From: an uncultured Blautia sp.
GTDB taxonomy: Bacteria > Bacillota > Clostridia > Lachnospirales > Lachnospiraceae
NCBI GenBank assembly: GCA_945864225.1
Contig: CAMBAL010000001.1
Coordinates: 40,468 to 104,467, forward strand
DNA length: 64,000 nt
Direction: 5' to 3'
Under the pieces are notes generated by a model, which worked only from the letters and a program-made list of their open reading frames with translations, was not told the origin of the DNA and ran no database searches. Positions 17,997 through 27,210 of the stretch are shown in pieces. The position numbers were made by a program, and so were the translations under genes. How positions within the stretch are numbered: position 1 is the first letter of the stretch; every line of letters begins with the position of its first letter.

Positions 17997-18227
17997 ATGA
18001 ACAGGAGATATGTCAGAAAATGTCTGCTGGCTGCGGTTCTTTTGTCATGCAGTCTGTTTTCCGGCTGTGGGTGCGCAAAAGAAAAGGATCCGGAAAGCCA
18101 GCAGGTGATGGAGATTACGATCACGCCGGAGCCCACCCCTACCCCGGATCCAATGGAAATCAATCCCGATGCAGTGGTGACAAATGGAAATATGACCATG
18201 GTAAATGAATATCTGGCGGGAGAGTAA
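17997..18227 (+). CDS. Small lipoprotein of unknown function
   Basis: A 76-residue protein between lepA and hemW. The ATG at 17997 has AAGGAG at 17985-17990. The N-terminus MNRRYVRKCLLAAVLLSCSL plus FSGC is a lipoprotein signal with the lipobox cysteine in FSGCGC. The mature part is short, with a proline-threonine spacer (TPEPTPTPDP) and a C-terminus NPDAVVTNGNMTMVNEYLAG. I recognise no domain. The spacer suggests a tethered short peptide at the outer membrane face of the cytoplasmic membrane. Co-transcription with lepA and hemW is implied by the 10-base and 4-base gaps. Confidence 0.75.
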   Translation: MNRRYVRKCLLAAVLLSCSLFSGCGCAKEKDPESQQVMEITITPEPTPTPDPMEINPDAVVTNGNMTMVNEYLAGE

Positions 18228-18231
18228 ACAA

Positions 18232-19386
18232 ATGCCGAAATCAGCTTGTGCAGAGCGGGAGAAGTGCGTACCTCTGGAACTTTACGTGCATATCCCGTTC
18301 TGTGTGAAAAAATGTGATTATTGTGATTTTTTATCAGGTCCTGCAGGAACAGAACGCCGCAGAGAATATGTGCAGGCTCTTCTGAAAGAAATTCAGGGGG
18401 TGCCTCCGGCAGAAGGGTACGAAGTGATATCTGTATTTTTCGGCGGAGGTACGCCATCTTTGCTCGAGGCAGAACAGATCAGAGAACTTCTTTTTTGCCT
18501 GAAAAAGAAATTTTTATTTTCCCCGGATGCCGAGATTACCATAGAGGCAAATCCGGGGACTTTAACGAAAGAAAAACTGGAAATCTACCGAAACGCAGGA
18601 ATCAACCGGCTGAGTCTGGGACTGCAGTCGGCGGATAACCGGGAACTTCGGGAGCTTGGCAGGATCCACACCTATGAGGAATTCCTGGAAAGCTTTTTTC
18701 TTGCAAGGAAAGCAGGTTTTGACAATATTAATGTGGATCTGATGTTTGCTGTTCCGAAGCAGACCTGTGAGGGATGGGAACACACGCTCAGGACTGTGGC
18801 AGAACTGAAACCGGAACATATATCGGCTTACAGTCTGATTATTGAAGAAGGGACTCCTTTTTCTGAGAGAGACCTGAATCTGCCGGATGAAGAGACGGAG
18901 TACCGGATGTATGAAGATACGGCGAAAATTTTGGGCCAATATGGATATCATCAGTACGAAATCTCCAATTACGCAGAACCCGGGCGGGAATGCCGTCATA
19001 ATACCGGTTACTGGAGACGGACGGAATATCTCGGACTGGGACTTGGTGCATCGTCTCTTTACCAGGATGTGCGTTTTTCCAATACTTCAGATATGGAGGA
19101 ATACCTGCGTGAAGACAGTTGTCCGGACAAAATCCGAAGAGAACTCCATCGTCTGACAGAGAAAGAAAAAATGGAGGAATTCATGTTCCTGGGACTTCGG
19201 ATGACAGAAGGAATCCGGGCAGAGGATTTTGCCGGGTGTTTCGGCATATCTCTGGATGAGGTGTATGGAGAGATTCTGAGAAAATATGAGTCCGGAGGAT
19301 TTCTGGAACAACAAGACGGATTCTGGCGTTTTACCCGCAGTGGAATCCATGTGAGCAATACGATACTGGCAGAATTTTTGTTTTGA
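18232..19386 (+). CDS. hemW: Radical SAM heme chaperone HemW
   Basis: A member of the HemN-like radical SAM group, often mis-named oxygen-independent coproporphyrinogen oxidase. The 384-residue protein has [17 protein letters not shown] near residue 15, giving the CxxxCxxC cluster motif (Cys-VKK-Cys-DY-Cys) for the 4Fe-4S site. The glycine-rich SAM segment [10 protein letters not shown] is near residue 67, and [18 protein letters not shown] near residue 125. It lacks the fourth cysteine extension typical of true HemN. The ATG at 18232 has GGGAG nine bases upstream; an in-frame ATG at 18205 overlaps the lipoprotein gene and is less likely. It follows lepA in most Firmicutes. Confidence 0.93.
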   Translation: MPKSACAEREKCVPLELYVHIPFCVKKCDYCDFLSGPAGTERRREYVQALLKEIQGVPPAEGYEVISVFFGGGTPSLLEAEQIRELLFCLKKKFLFSPDAEITIEANPGTLTKEKLEIYRNAGINRLSLGLQSADNRELRELGRIHTYEEFLESFFLARKAGFDNINVDLMFAVPKQTCEGWEHTLRTVAELKPEHISAYSLIIEEGTPFSERDLNLPDEETEYRMYEDTAKILGQYGYHQYEISNYAEPGRECRHNTGYWRRTEYLGLGLGASSLYQDVRFSNTSDMEEYLREDSCPDKIRRELHRLTEKEKMEEFMFLGLRMTEGIRAEDFAGCFGISLDEVYGEILRKYESGGFLEQQDGFWRFTRSGIHVSNTILAEFLF

Positions 19387-19404
19387 ATAAATATGGAGGC
19401 ACAA

Positions 19405-22251
19405 ATGGCTGCAAATACAACAGGTAAAAATTTTATCAAAATACGCGGTGCGAATGTGAATAATCTGAAAAATTTAAGTGTGGATATTCCAAGAAACCAG
19501 TTTGTTGTACTGACAGGTGTGAGTGGTTCAGGAAAATCTTCGCTTGCTTTTGATACCATTTATGCAGAAGGACAGAGACGCTATATGGAGTCACTGTCTT
19601 CCTATGCGAGACAGTTTCTGGGACAGATGGAAAAACCGGATGTGGATCTTATCGAGGGTCTGCCGCCTGCAATTTCCATCGATCAGAAGTCTACCAACCG
19701 AAACCCTCGTTCTACTGTGGGAACGGTGACCGAAATTTATGATTATTTCCGTCTTCTTTATGCCAGAGTGGGAATTCCCCATTGCCCCAAATGCGGAAGA
19801 GAGATTCGCAAGCAGACGGTGGATCAGATGGTGGATTCCATTATGGCATTTCCGGAACGCACCAGAATCCAGCTTCTGGCTCCGGTTGTCCGGGGGCGCA
19901 AGGGAACTCATGCGAAGCTTCTGGAACAGGCCAAGAAAAGCGGCTATGTCCGTGTACAGATTGACGGAAGCCTGTATGAGCTGTCGGAAGAAATTTCTCT
20001 GGACAAAAATCTGAAGCATAATATTGAGATCGTGGTAGATCGTCTTGTAGTAAAACCGGGGATTGAAAAACGTCTGTCAGATTCCATTGAGACGGTCATG
20101 AATCTGGCCGATGGACTTCTGATGGTGGATACCATGGATGGAAATATTCATAATTACAGCCAGAGCTTTGCGTGTCCGGACTGTGAGATCAGTATTCCTG
20201 AGATTGAACCGAGAAGCTTTTCCTTTAATAATCCGTTTGGTGCCTGTCCGGCCTGTCTGGGTCTGGGATACAAAATGGAATTTGATCCGGATCTGATGAT
20301 CCCGGACAAGTCTCTGAGTATTTCAGAAGGAGCAATCCGGGTGACAGGATGGCAGTCCTGTACAGATAAGGGAAGTTTTACAAGAGCGATTCTGGACGCT
20401 CTTTCCCGGGAATACCAGTTCAGTCTGGATACTCCGTTTCAGGAGTATCCGCAGGAAATTCAGGATATGCTGATTTACGGCACCAACGGACACTCAGTCA
20501 AGGTGCATTATAAAGGACAGCGCGGTGAAGGCATTTACGATGTGGCGTTTCCGGGACTGATCAAAAATGTGGAGCAGCGATACCGTGAAACCGGTTCAGA
20601 TACGATGAAACAAGAATATGAGACTTTTATGCGGATTACTCCCTGCAAGGAATGCAAGGGGCAGCGTCTGAAAAAAGAAGCTCTTGCAGTAACGGTAGGA
20701 GAGAAGAATATTTATGAAGTCACCAATCTTTCCATCGAAAATCTGAAAAAGTTTATGGAAGAACTGAAGCTGACTCCTCAGCAGGAACTGATCGGGAAAC
20801 AGATCCTCAAAGAAATCAGGCAGAGAGTAGGTTTCCTTTCGGAAGTGGGACTGGATTATCTTTCTCTTGGACGTGCAACGGCCACTCTGTCCGGAGGTGA
20901 GGCACAGCGTATCCGTCTGGCAACGCAGATTGGTTCCGGACTGGTGGGAGTTGCCTATATCCTGGACGAGCCGAGTATTGGTCTGCATCAGAGAGATAAT
21001 GACAAACTGCTTGGGGCTCTGATGCGTCTGCGTGACCTGGGCAACAGTCTGATCGTGGTGGAACATGACGAAGATACCATAAGGGCAGCAGACTGTGTGG
21101 TGGATATCGGACCGAGGGCCGGCATGCATGGCGGGGAACTGGTGGAAATCGGAACAGCAGAGGATCTGATGAAAAATCCGGATTCCCTTACCGGAGCTTA
21201 TCTCAGCGGCAAAATAAAAATTCCTGTGCCTGCAGAACGAAAGAAGCCGACGGGCTTTCTGCGGATCAGAGGTGCTGCGGAAAATAACCTGAAAAATATC
21301 AATGTGGACATTCCTCTTGGAGTGCTGACCTGTGTAACTGGTGTTTCAGGTTCCGGCAAAAGTTCTCTGGTGAATGAGATTCTCTATAAACGGCTTGCAA
21401 GGGATCTGAACCGTGCGCGGACGATTCCGGGCAAACATAAGGATATTCTGGGAGAAGAACAGCTGGATAAGGTGATCAATATTGACCAGTCCCCGATCGG
21501 GCGGACTCCAAGATCCAATCCGGCAACGTACACCGGCGTATTTGACCAGATCCGTGATCTGTTTGCCGCAACCGCGGATGCCAAGGCAAAAGGCTACAAA
21601 AAAGGACGTTTCAGCTTTAATGTAAAAGGCGGCCGGTGTGAAGCCTGTTCCGGAGACGGAATTATTAAAATCGAAATGCATTTTCTGTCGGATGTGTATG
21701 TTCCCTGTGAAGTATGTAAAGGAAAACGATACAACAGGGAAACCCTGGCTGTCAAATATAAGGATAAGAGTATTTATGATGTTCTGAATATGACGGTGGA
21801 AGAAGCAATGACATTTTTTGAAAATGTCCCTTCTATTCGGAGAAAGATTGAGACTCTGTATGATGTGGGGCTTTCCTATATCAAACTGGGCCAGCCGTCT
21901 ACGGAACTTTCCGGAGGTGAGGCACAGCGTATCAAACTAGCCACAGAACTGAGCAAGAGAAGCACAGGCCGTACGATCTATATTCTGGATGAGCCGACAA
22001 CGGGACTTCATTTTGCAGATGTGCATAAGCTGGTAGATATTCTGAAACGCCTGACAGAAGGCGGAAATACGGTCGTAGTGATTGAACATAATCTGGATGT
22101 GATCAAAACGGCAGATTATATCATTGATATCGGACCCGAAGGCGGAGACAGAGGCGGTACCGTTATTGCCAGCGGAACTCCGGAAGAAGTGGCAGCCAAT
22201 CCAGTTTCCTATACAGGAAAATACGTGGCGAAATATCTGGACAATAAATAA
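19405..22251 (+). CDS. uvrA: Excinuclease ABC subunit A
   Basis: The damage-recognition ATPase of nucleotide excision repair. The ATG at 19405 has GGAGG at 19395-19399; the in-frame ATG at 19393 overlaps that site and is rejected. The 948-residue protein has two ABC modules with Walker A motifs GVSGSGKSS (near residues 34 and 637), two signature regions [12 protein letters not shown] and [12 protein letters not shown], and Walker B segments [11 protein letters not shown] and [11 protein letters not shown]. Zinc-binding CPKCG, CPDC and CEAC/CEVC pairs are present, including the C-terminal zinc finger that handles DNA. uvrB is not in the window. Confidence 0.98.
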   Translation: MAANTTGKNFIKIRGANVNNLKNLSVDIPRNQFVVLTGVSGSGKSSLAFDTIYAEGQRRYMESLSSYARQFLGQMEKPDVDLIEGLPPAISIDQKSTNRNPRSTVGTVTEIYDYFRLLYARVGIPHCPKCGREIRKQTVDQMVDSIMAFPERTRIQLLAPVVRGRKGTHAKLLEQAKKSGYVRVQIDGSLYELSEEISLDKNLKHNIEIVVDRLVVKPGIEKRLSDSIETVMNLADGLLMVDTMDGNIHNYSQSFACPDCEISIPEIEPRSFSFNNPFGACPACLGLGYKMEFDPDLMIPDKSLSISEGAIRVTGWQSCTDKGSFTRAILDALSREYQFSLDTPFQEYPQEIQDMLIYGTNGHSVKVHYKGQRGEGIYDVAFPGLIKNVEQRYRETGSDTMKQEYETFMRITPCKECKGQRLKKEALAVTVGEKNIYEVTNLSIENLKKFMEELKLTPQQELIGKQILKEIRQRVGFLSEVGLDYLSLGRATATLSGGEAQRIRLATQIGSGLVGVAYILDEPSIGLHQRDNDKLLGALMRLRDLGNSLIVVEHDEDTIRAADCVVDIGPRAGMHGGELVEIGTAEDLMKNPDSLTGAYLSGKIKIPVPAERKKPTGFLRIRGAAENNLKNINVDIPLGVLTCVTGVSGSGKSSLVNEILYKRLARDLNRARTIPGKHKDILGEEQLDKVINIDQSPIGRTPRSNPATYTGVFDQIRDLFAATADAKAKGYKKGRFSFNVKGGRCEACSGDGIIKIEMHFLSDVYVPCEVCKGKRYNRETLAVKYKDKSIYDVLNMTVEEAMTFFENVPSIRRKIETLYDVGLSYIKLGQPSTELSGGEAQRIKLATELSKRSTGRTIYILDEPTTGLHFADVHKLVDILKRLTEGGNTVVVIEHNLDVIKTADYIIDIGPEGGDRGGTVIASGTPEEVAANPVSYTGKYVAKYLDNK

Positions 22252-22339
22252 GAAGATTACATGCTGTTGTGAATGGCTGAACAGCAGTGACAGTAACGAC
22301 GACACGAAAAGTTCACGATAAAAAACTTTTCATTTGAAA

Positions 22340-22362
22340 CACAGTTGTTTATAATAACTGTG
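22340..22362. promoter_or_regulatory. Inverted repeat over the putative mreB -10 box
   Basis: CACAGTT (22340-22346) and AACTGTG (22356-22362) flank a TATAAT at 22350-22355. A weak -35 (TTTTCA, 22327-22332) lies 17 bases upstream. This is probably the mreB promoter with an operator-like palindrome on it. A second inverted repeat, GAAAAGTT (22306-22313) and AACTTTTC (22324-22331), lies just upstream and may end uvrA transcription, though it has no T-run. Confidence 0.4.
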
Positions 22363-22381
22363 ATAGGAAAGGGGGATTCCT

Positions 22382-23371
22382 GTGCCTGCAAGTGATATTG
22401 GAATTGATCTTGGAACCAGAAACAGTCTGGTATATTCTACAGGGAAGGGACTGATACTGAATGAGCCTTCCATTGTTGTTTATGATAAAGATACCGAAAA
22501 AATTCGAGCCATAGGAGAGGAAGCCCGCCAAATGGCCGGACATCTGACGTCAAATATGGAACTGATCCGTCCGATCCGTCAGGGCGTGATCACAGATTAT
22601 ACTGTTCTGGAAAAGATGCTGAAGTATTTTGTTTCCAAAGCCCTGGGAAGGAGAGCTTTCCGAAAACCCAGGATTAGTATCTGTGTACCCAGCGGAATTA
22701 CGGAAATTGAGCGCAAAGCAGTAGAAGAGGCCACTTATCAGTCCGGGGCCAGAGAAGTGTATCTGGTGGAAGAGCCGATCGCCGCTGCCATCGGTGCAGG
22801 GGTGGATGTGACCAGACCTTACGGCAATCTGGTGGTGGATATCGGAGCCGGAACAACGGATGTTGCGGTGATCTCCATTGCGGGAGTGGTGGTGTCCGGA
22901 ACAATCAAGGTGGCCGGAGATGCATTTGATCAGGCAATTTTGAGTTATGTCCGTCAGAATCACAGTCTGTTTATCGGTGAAGAAGCTGCGGAAAAAATCA
23001 AGATTGCCATCGGAACGGCAAGTGAAGAGGCAAATCCCAGAACCATGGAAGTGAAGGGAAGAAATATTATGACAGGTCTTCCGAAAGTGGCTGTCATTAC
23101 TTCTGAAGAAATCCGTGTGGCTCTGAAAGATGCAACGAATCAGGTGGTGGAGCTGGTTCACAGTGTTCTGGAAAAAACACCGCCGGAACTGGCTGCAGAT
23201 ATTGTAGAGCGTGGCATTGTACTTACCGGAGGCGGGGCAATGCTTCATGGAATGGATACACTGATCGAACAGCGTACCGGTGTCAATACGCTGACGGTCC
23301 AGGATGCCATGAATGTTGTGGCTGTGGGAACCGGCAAATATGCGGAAGTCATGGCAAAGATGGAAAGCTGA
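22382..23371 (+). CDS. mreB: MreB/Mbl-type actin homologue
   Basis: A cytoskeletal ATPase that directs cell-wall synthesis along the long axis. It starts at GTG 22382 after GAAAGGGGG. The 329-residue protein has DIGIDLGTRNSLVY (phosphate 1), VVDIGAGTTDVAVI (phosphate 2, near residue 152) and IVLTGGGAMLHGMD (adenosine region, near 280). The C-terminus is short. mreC and mreD do not follow, so this is a stand-alone copy, as with Bacillus mbl or mreBH; which paralogue it is cannot be decided here. Confidence 0.95.
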   Translation: MPASDIGIDLGTRNSLVYSTGKGLILNEPSIVVYDKDTEKIRAIGEEARQMAGHLTSNMELIRPIRQGVITDYTVLEKMLKYFVSKALGRRAFRKPRISICVPSGITEIERKAVEEATYQSGAREVYLVEEPIAAAIGAGVDVTRPYGNLVVDIGAGTTDVAVISIAGVVVSGTIKVAGDAFDQAILSYVRQNHSLFIGEEAAEKIKIAIGTASEEANPRTMEVKGRNIMTGLPKVAVITSEEIRVALKDATNQVVELVHSVLEKTPPELAADIVERGIVLTGGGAMLHGMDTLIEQRTGVNTLTVQDAMNVVAVGTGKYAEVMAKMES

Positions 23372-23373
23372 GA

Positions 23374-23399
23374 AGAATCCTGCAGAGCAGGATTCTTTT
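23374..23399 (+). terminator. Terminator between mreB and recD2
   Basis: AGAATCCTGC (23374-23383) and GCAGGATTCT (23387-23396), a perfect 10-base stem with loop AGA, then TTTT. The same stem, with loop AAA, recurs at 26678-26700. The recD2 ribosome site follows within 10 bases, so some read-through is likely. Confidence 0.75.
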
Positions 23400-23416
23400 A
23401 TATACAGGAGGAAAGT

Positions 23417-25657
23417 ATGAGTGAAACAGTAACAGGATATATCGACCATATTATTTTCCGAAATGATGACAATGGATATACAGTGTTTGTACTGAAAGAC
23501 AATCAGGAGAAAGAATTGACCTGTGTGGGCTCTTTTCCATCTGTATCCCAGGGTGTGACCATAGAAGCTTCCGGTTCCTATACCCGCCATCCGGTTTATG
23601 GAAAACAGTTTCAGATCGAGTCTTTTGCGGAAAAAATGCCGGAAGATTCTCTTGCTATGGAACGTTATCTGGGGTCCGGGGCAATCAAGGGTGTGGGAGC
23701 GGCGCTTGCCGGAAGAATTGTCCGTCATTTTGGAGAAGATACTCTCAGAATCGTGGAAGAAGAACCGGAACGTCTGGCGGAAGTAAAAGGCATCAGTGAA
23801 AAAAAAGCAAGAGAAATCGCTGCTCAGGTAACAGAAAAAGCTGATATGAGAAAAGCTATGATGTTTTTGCAAAAATACGGCATTTCTCTGAATCTGGGTG
23901 CAAAGATTTATCAGAAATATAAAGAATCTGTTTACAGTGTCCTACAGGAAAATCCGTATCGTCTGGCCGATGACATCAGCGGCGTTGGTTTTAAGATTGC
24001 GGATGAAATTGCGGCACGAATTGGAATACATACGGATTCCGATTACAGGATCCGGAGCGGAATGATGTATACTCTTCAGCAGGCTGCCGGGGAAGGACAT
24101 ACCTATCTCCCGAAAGAGATTCTGTTTGCAAAAGCATCGGAACTTCTGGATGTGGCCCCCTCTTATATGGAAAAACATCTGATGGATCTTTCCCTGGACA
24201 GAAAAGTGATACTGAAACAGCAGGAAGAGGGAGTAATCGTCTACCCGACGCAGTTTTATTATCTGGAGCTGAATACAGCCAGAATGCTGTCGGAATTGAA
24301 TATCATATGTCCGGAAGACGAGAAACTGGTGGACAGACGAATTGCACAGATTGAAAAGGACACAGGAACCATTCTGGATGAAATGCAGAAAAAAGCTGTG
24401 AAGGAAGCTTCGGGACACGGTCTGTTTGTACTGACGGGAGGTCCGGGTACCGGTAAGACGACGACGATCAATGCGATTATCCGTTATTTTGAGGGAGAAG
24501 GCGCAGAACTGCGGCTTGCTGCTCCAACCGGCCGTGCTGCCAAGCGTATGACAGAGGCAACCGGATATGAGGCACAGACCATTCACCGTCTGCTGGAACT
24601 GACCGGGCTTCCGGATGAAGAGAGAGAGGGCCAGGCGGTACATTTTGAGAGGAATGCAGAGAATCCGCTGGATGCAGATGTGGTGATTATTGATGAAATG
24701 TCTATGGTGGATATTCATCTGATGCATTCGCTTCTTCTGGCTGTTACGGCAGGCACACGACTGATCCTGGTGGGAGATGAGAATCAGCTTCCCAGTGTGG
24801 GACCGGGAAATGTTCTTCGTGACATTATCCGGTCCGGACAGTTTCCGGTGGTGGAACTGAAAAAGATTTTCCGTCAGGCATCCGAAAGTGACATTGTAGT
24901 AAATGCACATAAGATCAATAGAGGAGAACAGGTCATTCTGGATAATAAGAGCCGTGATTTCTTTTTTCTGAAGCGTTATGATGCCAATATGATCATCCGT
25001 GTCGTGATCGCACTCATACAGGAAAAACTGCCCCGTTATGTGGAGGAAAAGCCGTTTGATATTCAGGTTCTGACTCCTATGCGAAAGGGCCTTCTGGGAG
25101 TGGAACGTCTGAATCAGATTCTGCAGAGATATCTGAATCCTCCGGATGAAACCAAAAAAGAAAAAGAATTCGGTCAGGGGCTTTTCCGCGAAGGGGATAA
25201 AGTCATGCAGATCCGCAACAATTATCAGTTGGAGTGGGAAATAAGAGGGAATTATGGAATTCCCGTGGAAAAAGGTGTGGGTGTATTTAACGGGGATACC
25301 GGTATTCTCAGATCTATCAACGATTTTGCGGAAACAGCGGAAGTGGAATTTGAGGATGGAAGACATGCGGAATATTCTTTCAAACAGCTGGAAGAGCTGG
25401 AGCTGGCCTATGCCATTACGATCCACAAATCGCAGGGATCAGAGTATCCGGCTGTTGTGATACCTCTGCTTTCAGGACCAAAAATGCTTTTGAACAGAAA
25501 TCTTCTTTATACAGCAGTGACAAGGGCGAGGAAATGTGTGACTGTTGTAGGAAGTGAAGAAACCTTTGCGGAAATGATCCGCAATGAAAAACAGCAGAAG
25601 CGTTTCAGTTCTCTGGATATCCGAATACGGGAACTGGAAGAGCAGAATCGGATATGA
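23417..25657 (+). CDS. recD2: ATP-dependent 5'-3' DNA helicase RecD2
   Basis: A RecBC-independent RecD-like superfamily 1B helicase (Bacillus YrrC type) involved in replication-fork and recombination metabolism. The 746-residue protein has an N-terminal OB-like domain (VTGYIDHIIFRNDDNGYTVF), then helix-hairpin-helix segments (LGSGAIKGVGAALAGRIV; NPYRLADDISGVGFKIAD), which are absent from the RecD of RecBCD. The helicase core follows: Walker A TGGPGTGKTTT near residue 347, DEMSMVD near 430, and the C-terminal AYAITIHKSQGSEYPAVV. The length matches the family. It is followed by comF in the same direction. Confidence 0.95.
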   Translation: MSETVTGYIDHIIFRNDDNGYTVFVLKDNQEKELTCVGSFPSVSQGVTIEASGSYTRHPVYGKQFQIESFAEKMPEDSLAMERYLGSGAIKGVGAALAGRIVRHFGEDTLRIVEEEPERLAEVKGISEKKAREIAAQVTEKADMRKAMMFLQKYGISLNLGAKIYQKYKESVYSVLQENPYRLADDISGVGFKIADEIAARIGIHTDSDYRIRSGMMYTLQQAAGEGHTYLPKEILFAKASELLDVAPSYMEKHLMDLSLDRKVILKQQEEGVIVYPTQFYYLELNTARMLSELNIICPEDEKLVDRRIAQIEKDTGTILDEMQKKAVKEASGHGLFVLTGGPGTGKTTTINAIIRYFEGEGAELRLAAPTGRAAKRMTEATGYEAQTIHRLLELTGLPDEEREGQAVHFERNAENPLDADVVIIDEMSMVDIHLMHSLLLAVTAGTRLILVGDENQLPSVGPGNVLRDIIRSGQFPVVELKKIFRQASESDIVVNAHKINRGEQVILDNKSRDFFFLKRYDANMIIRVVIALIQEKLPRYVEEKPFDIQVLTPMRKGLLGVERLNQILQRYLNPPDETKKEKEFGQGLFREGDKVMQIRNNYQLEWEIRGNYGIPVEKGVGVFNGDTGILRSINDFAETAEVEFEDGRHAEYSFKQLEELELAYAITIHKSQGSEYPAVVIPLLSGPKMLLNRNLLYTAVTRARKCVTVVGSEETFAEMIRNEKQQKRFSSLDIRIRELEEQNRI

Positions 25658-25782
25658 GGAAGACATGTAAGCCGGAAGAAATAGGAACAGGCATACAGCT
25701 TGGCTGTGTTGAGTAGTCTTGAGCTGTGTTGTCAAAAAAGAAAAGAAGAAAAGAGAGCGTCATCGGGGAGAAAGGACATCTC

Positions 25783-26508
25783 TTGAAACAATGGATCAGA
25801 AAAGCCGGGACAGGAATCCTGAACAGCCTTTATCCGAGGTGCTGTCCCGTATGTCACCGGATACTGGCGGATCAGGGTCTTCTGATCTGCCCGGAGTGTT
25901 CGGCAGAATTAAAACCATATACAGGACCGGGATGTATGAAATGCGGGAAACCGGTAAGAGCAGAGGAAGAATACTGTCCGGAATGCAGTGTTCGTCATCG
26001 TTCTTTCAGTGAAGGGCGGGGGATTTATCTGTACGATGACAGAATGAGAACTTCCCTGGTGAAATATAAATATTACGGACGCAGGGAATACGGAGATTTT
26101 TATGCGGCGGCAATGTGCAGATACGCAGACAAAGAAATACACCGGTGGAATCCGGATCTGATCATTCCCATACCGCTGCATCCGTCCAAGAGGAGAATAA
26201 GAGGATTTAACCAGGCAGAATATCTTGCAGACAGAATCGGGGATTTTTATGGAATTCCGACAGCTTCCGGAGTGCTTAGAAAAATAAAAAAGACAAAATC
26301 CCAGAAAAAGCTAGATGCCGGAGAACGGCGCAGGAATCTGAGTGATGCATTTGAGGTGGCAGAGCGTCTGGATGGATGGAAGATTCTTTTGGTTGACGAT
26401 GTTTATACTACCGGAAGTACGATGGATGCGGCTGCAGCATGCCTTAGAGAAGCCGGTGCGGATCAGGTTTATTTTCTGACGGTCTGTATGGGAATCGATG
26501 TTGACTGA
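25783..26508 (+). CDS. comF: ComF family phosphoribosyltransferase-like protein
   Basis: A late-competence-type protein with a zinc ribbon and a PRTase fold. The start is uncertain: a TTG at 25783 has AAAGGA six bases upstream and gives the usual short lead into the zinc region (241 residues); a GTG at 25726 would add 19 basic residues. Two CxxC pairs near residues 20-70 (CCPVCH, CPEC, CMKCG, CPEC) form the zinc ribbon. The PRTase part has PIPLHPSKRRIRGFNQAE and the PRPP loop ILLVDDVYTTGSTMDAAA near residue 205. In Bacillus it helps internalised ssDNA processing. Together with comEC it suggests that competence machinery is kept. Confidence 0.9.
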   Translation: MKQWIRKAGTGILNSLYPRCCPVCHRILADQGLLICPECSAELKPYTGPGCMKCGKPVRAEEEYCPECSVRHRSFSEGRGIYLYDDRMRTSLVKYKYYGRREYGDFYAAAMCRYADKEIHRWNPDLIIPIPLHPSKRRIRGFNQAEYLADRIGDFYGIPTASGVLRKIKKTKSQKKLDAGERRRNLSDAFEVAERLDGWKILLVDDVYTTGSTMDAAAACLREAGADQVYFLTVCMGIDVD

Positions 26509-26555
26509 AATGCGTTTTTTGGTGTGTTTTACTGAATTTACAGCAGAAAAGGGGC

Positions 26556-26584
26556 TTTTCATGGATTGGGATATATGTTACAAT
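26556..26584 (+). promoter_or_regulatory. Candidate extended -10 promoter upstream of membrane-protein pair
   Basis: TTTTCA (26556-26561), 17 bases, and TACAAT (26579-26584) with a TGT extension at 26576-26578. Its transcript would begin with the multi-hairpin element that follows. Confidence 0.45.
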
Positions 26585-26610
26585 TCATCTGTATGAGTAT
26601 TTCATTTAAA

Positions 26611-26737
26611 AGCCCTCTGGGCAGAATCGCACTGCGCGGAGAGGAAATATATTGCTAAAGCAATCCGCCGCAGGCGGAGAATCCTGCAAAGCAGGATTCT
26701 TTCTTGAAAGCTGATGTCTGCGCTGGAAGATATTTCC
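26611..26737 (+). repeat. Multi-hairpin structured intergenic element
   Basis: Successive perfect stems with tiny loops: GCCC-tct-GGGC (26612-26622), ATTGC-taaa-GCAAT (26651-26664), TCCGCC-gca-GGCGGA (26664-26678) and AGAATCCTGC-aaa-GCAGGATTCT (26678-26700, followed by TTCTT). An outer pair GGAAATAT (26643-26650) and ATATTTCC (26730-26737) can close over the last three. The final stem duplicates the mreB terminator. It may be a mosaic of REP-like palindromes, an RNA leader, or both. Confidence 0.65.
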
Positions 26738-26775
26738 GTATAGCTTGACTGCAGTAAAATGACAAGGAGCATGTT

Positions 26776-27210
26776 ATGATAAACGAAGAAAAGGTAAAAA
26801 TCATGAATAAGCTCGCCATGTATGAAAAAGGCGAGGGAAAAAAATACCTTCCGGTCAGTAAGTATTACAGAAGCGACTATATAGGGCTTGCACTGATCAA
26901 GAACTTTTTTCTTGTAACGATCGGATATGTACTGATTTTGGCGGGAGTTGCCGCATATTATGGAGAATATCTTCTGGAAAATATTCATAAGATGGATCTG
27001 ATTTCCCTTGGAATCGGGATTATTGCCGGATATGTGGCGGTTCTTGTAGTATTTTCCTGTCTGACGTATATCCAGTATTCCGTCAGATATCACTGCGCGA
27101 AGAAAAGTGTCAAGAAGTATTATGGAGATCTTACCAGACTGGAAAAGATATACAGCCGTGAAGAAAAGAAATCTGCAGGCCGCAGAACGTCAGGAGGACA
27201 TAGAAAATGA
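26776..27210 (+). CDS. Two-helix membrane protein of unknown function
   Basis: A 144-residue protein with a charged N-terminus (MINEEKVKIMNKLAMYEKGE), two hydrophobic helices (about 40-62, FFLVTIGYVLILAGVAAYYG; about 75-98, LGIGIIAGYVAVLVVFSCL) and a basic cytoplasmic tail. I do not recognise a family. The start has AAGGAG nine bases upstream. It overlaps the next gene by four bases (ATGA), so the two are translationally coupled and their products probably work together. The pair stands directly before cdaA-cdaR. Confidence 0.8.
   Translation: MINEEKVKIMNKLAMYEKGEGKKYLPVSKYYRSDYIGLALIKNFFLVTIGYVLILAGVAAYYGEYLLENIHKMDLISLGIGIIAGYVAVLVVFSCLTYIQYSVRYHCAKKSVKKYYGDLTRLEKIYSREEKKSAGRRTSGGHRK

Noticed and set aside
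18232-19386. Oxygen-independent coproporphyrinogen III oxidase (HemN)
   Set aside because: The length, motif spacing and place after lepA fit HemW; no other heme-synthesis genes are near.
22262-22286. uvrA terminator (TGCTGTT / AACAGCA stem)
   Set aside because: The stem is fair but no T-run follows on either strand.
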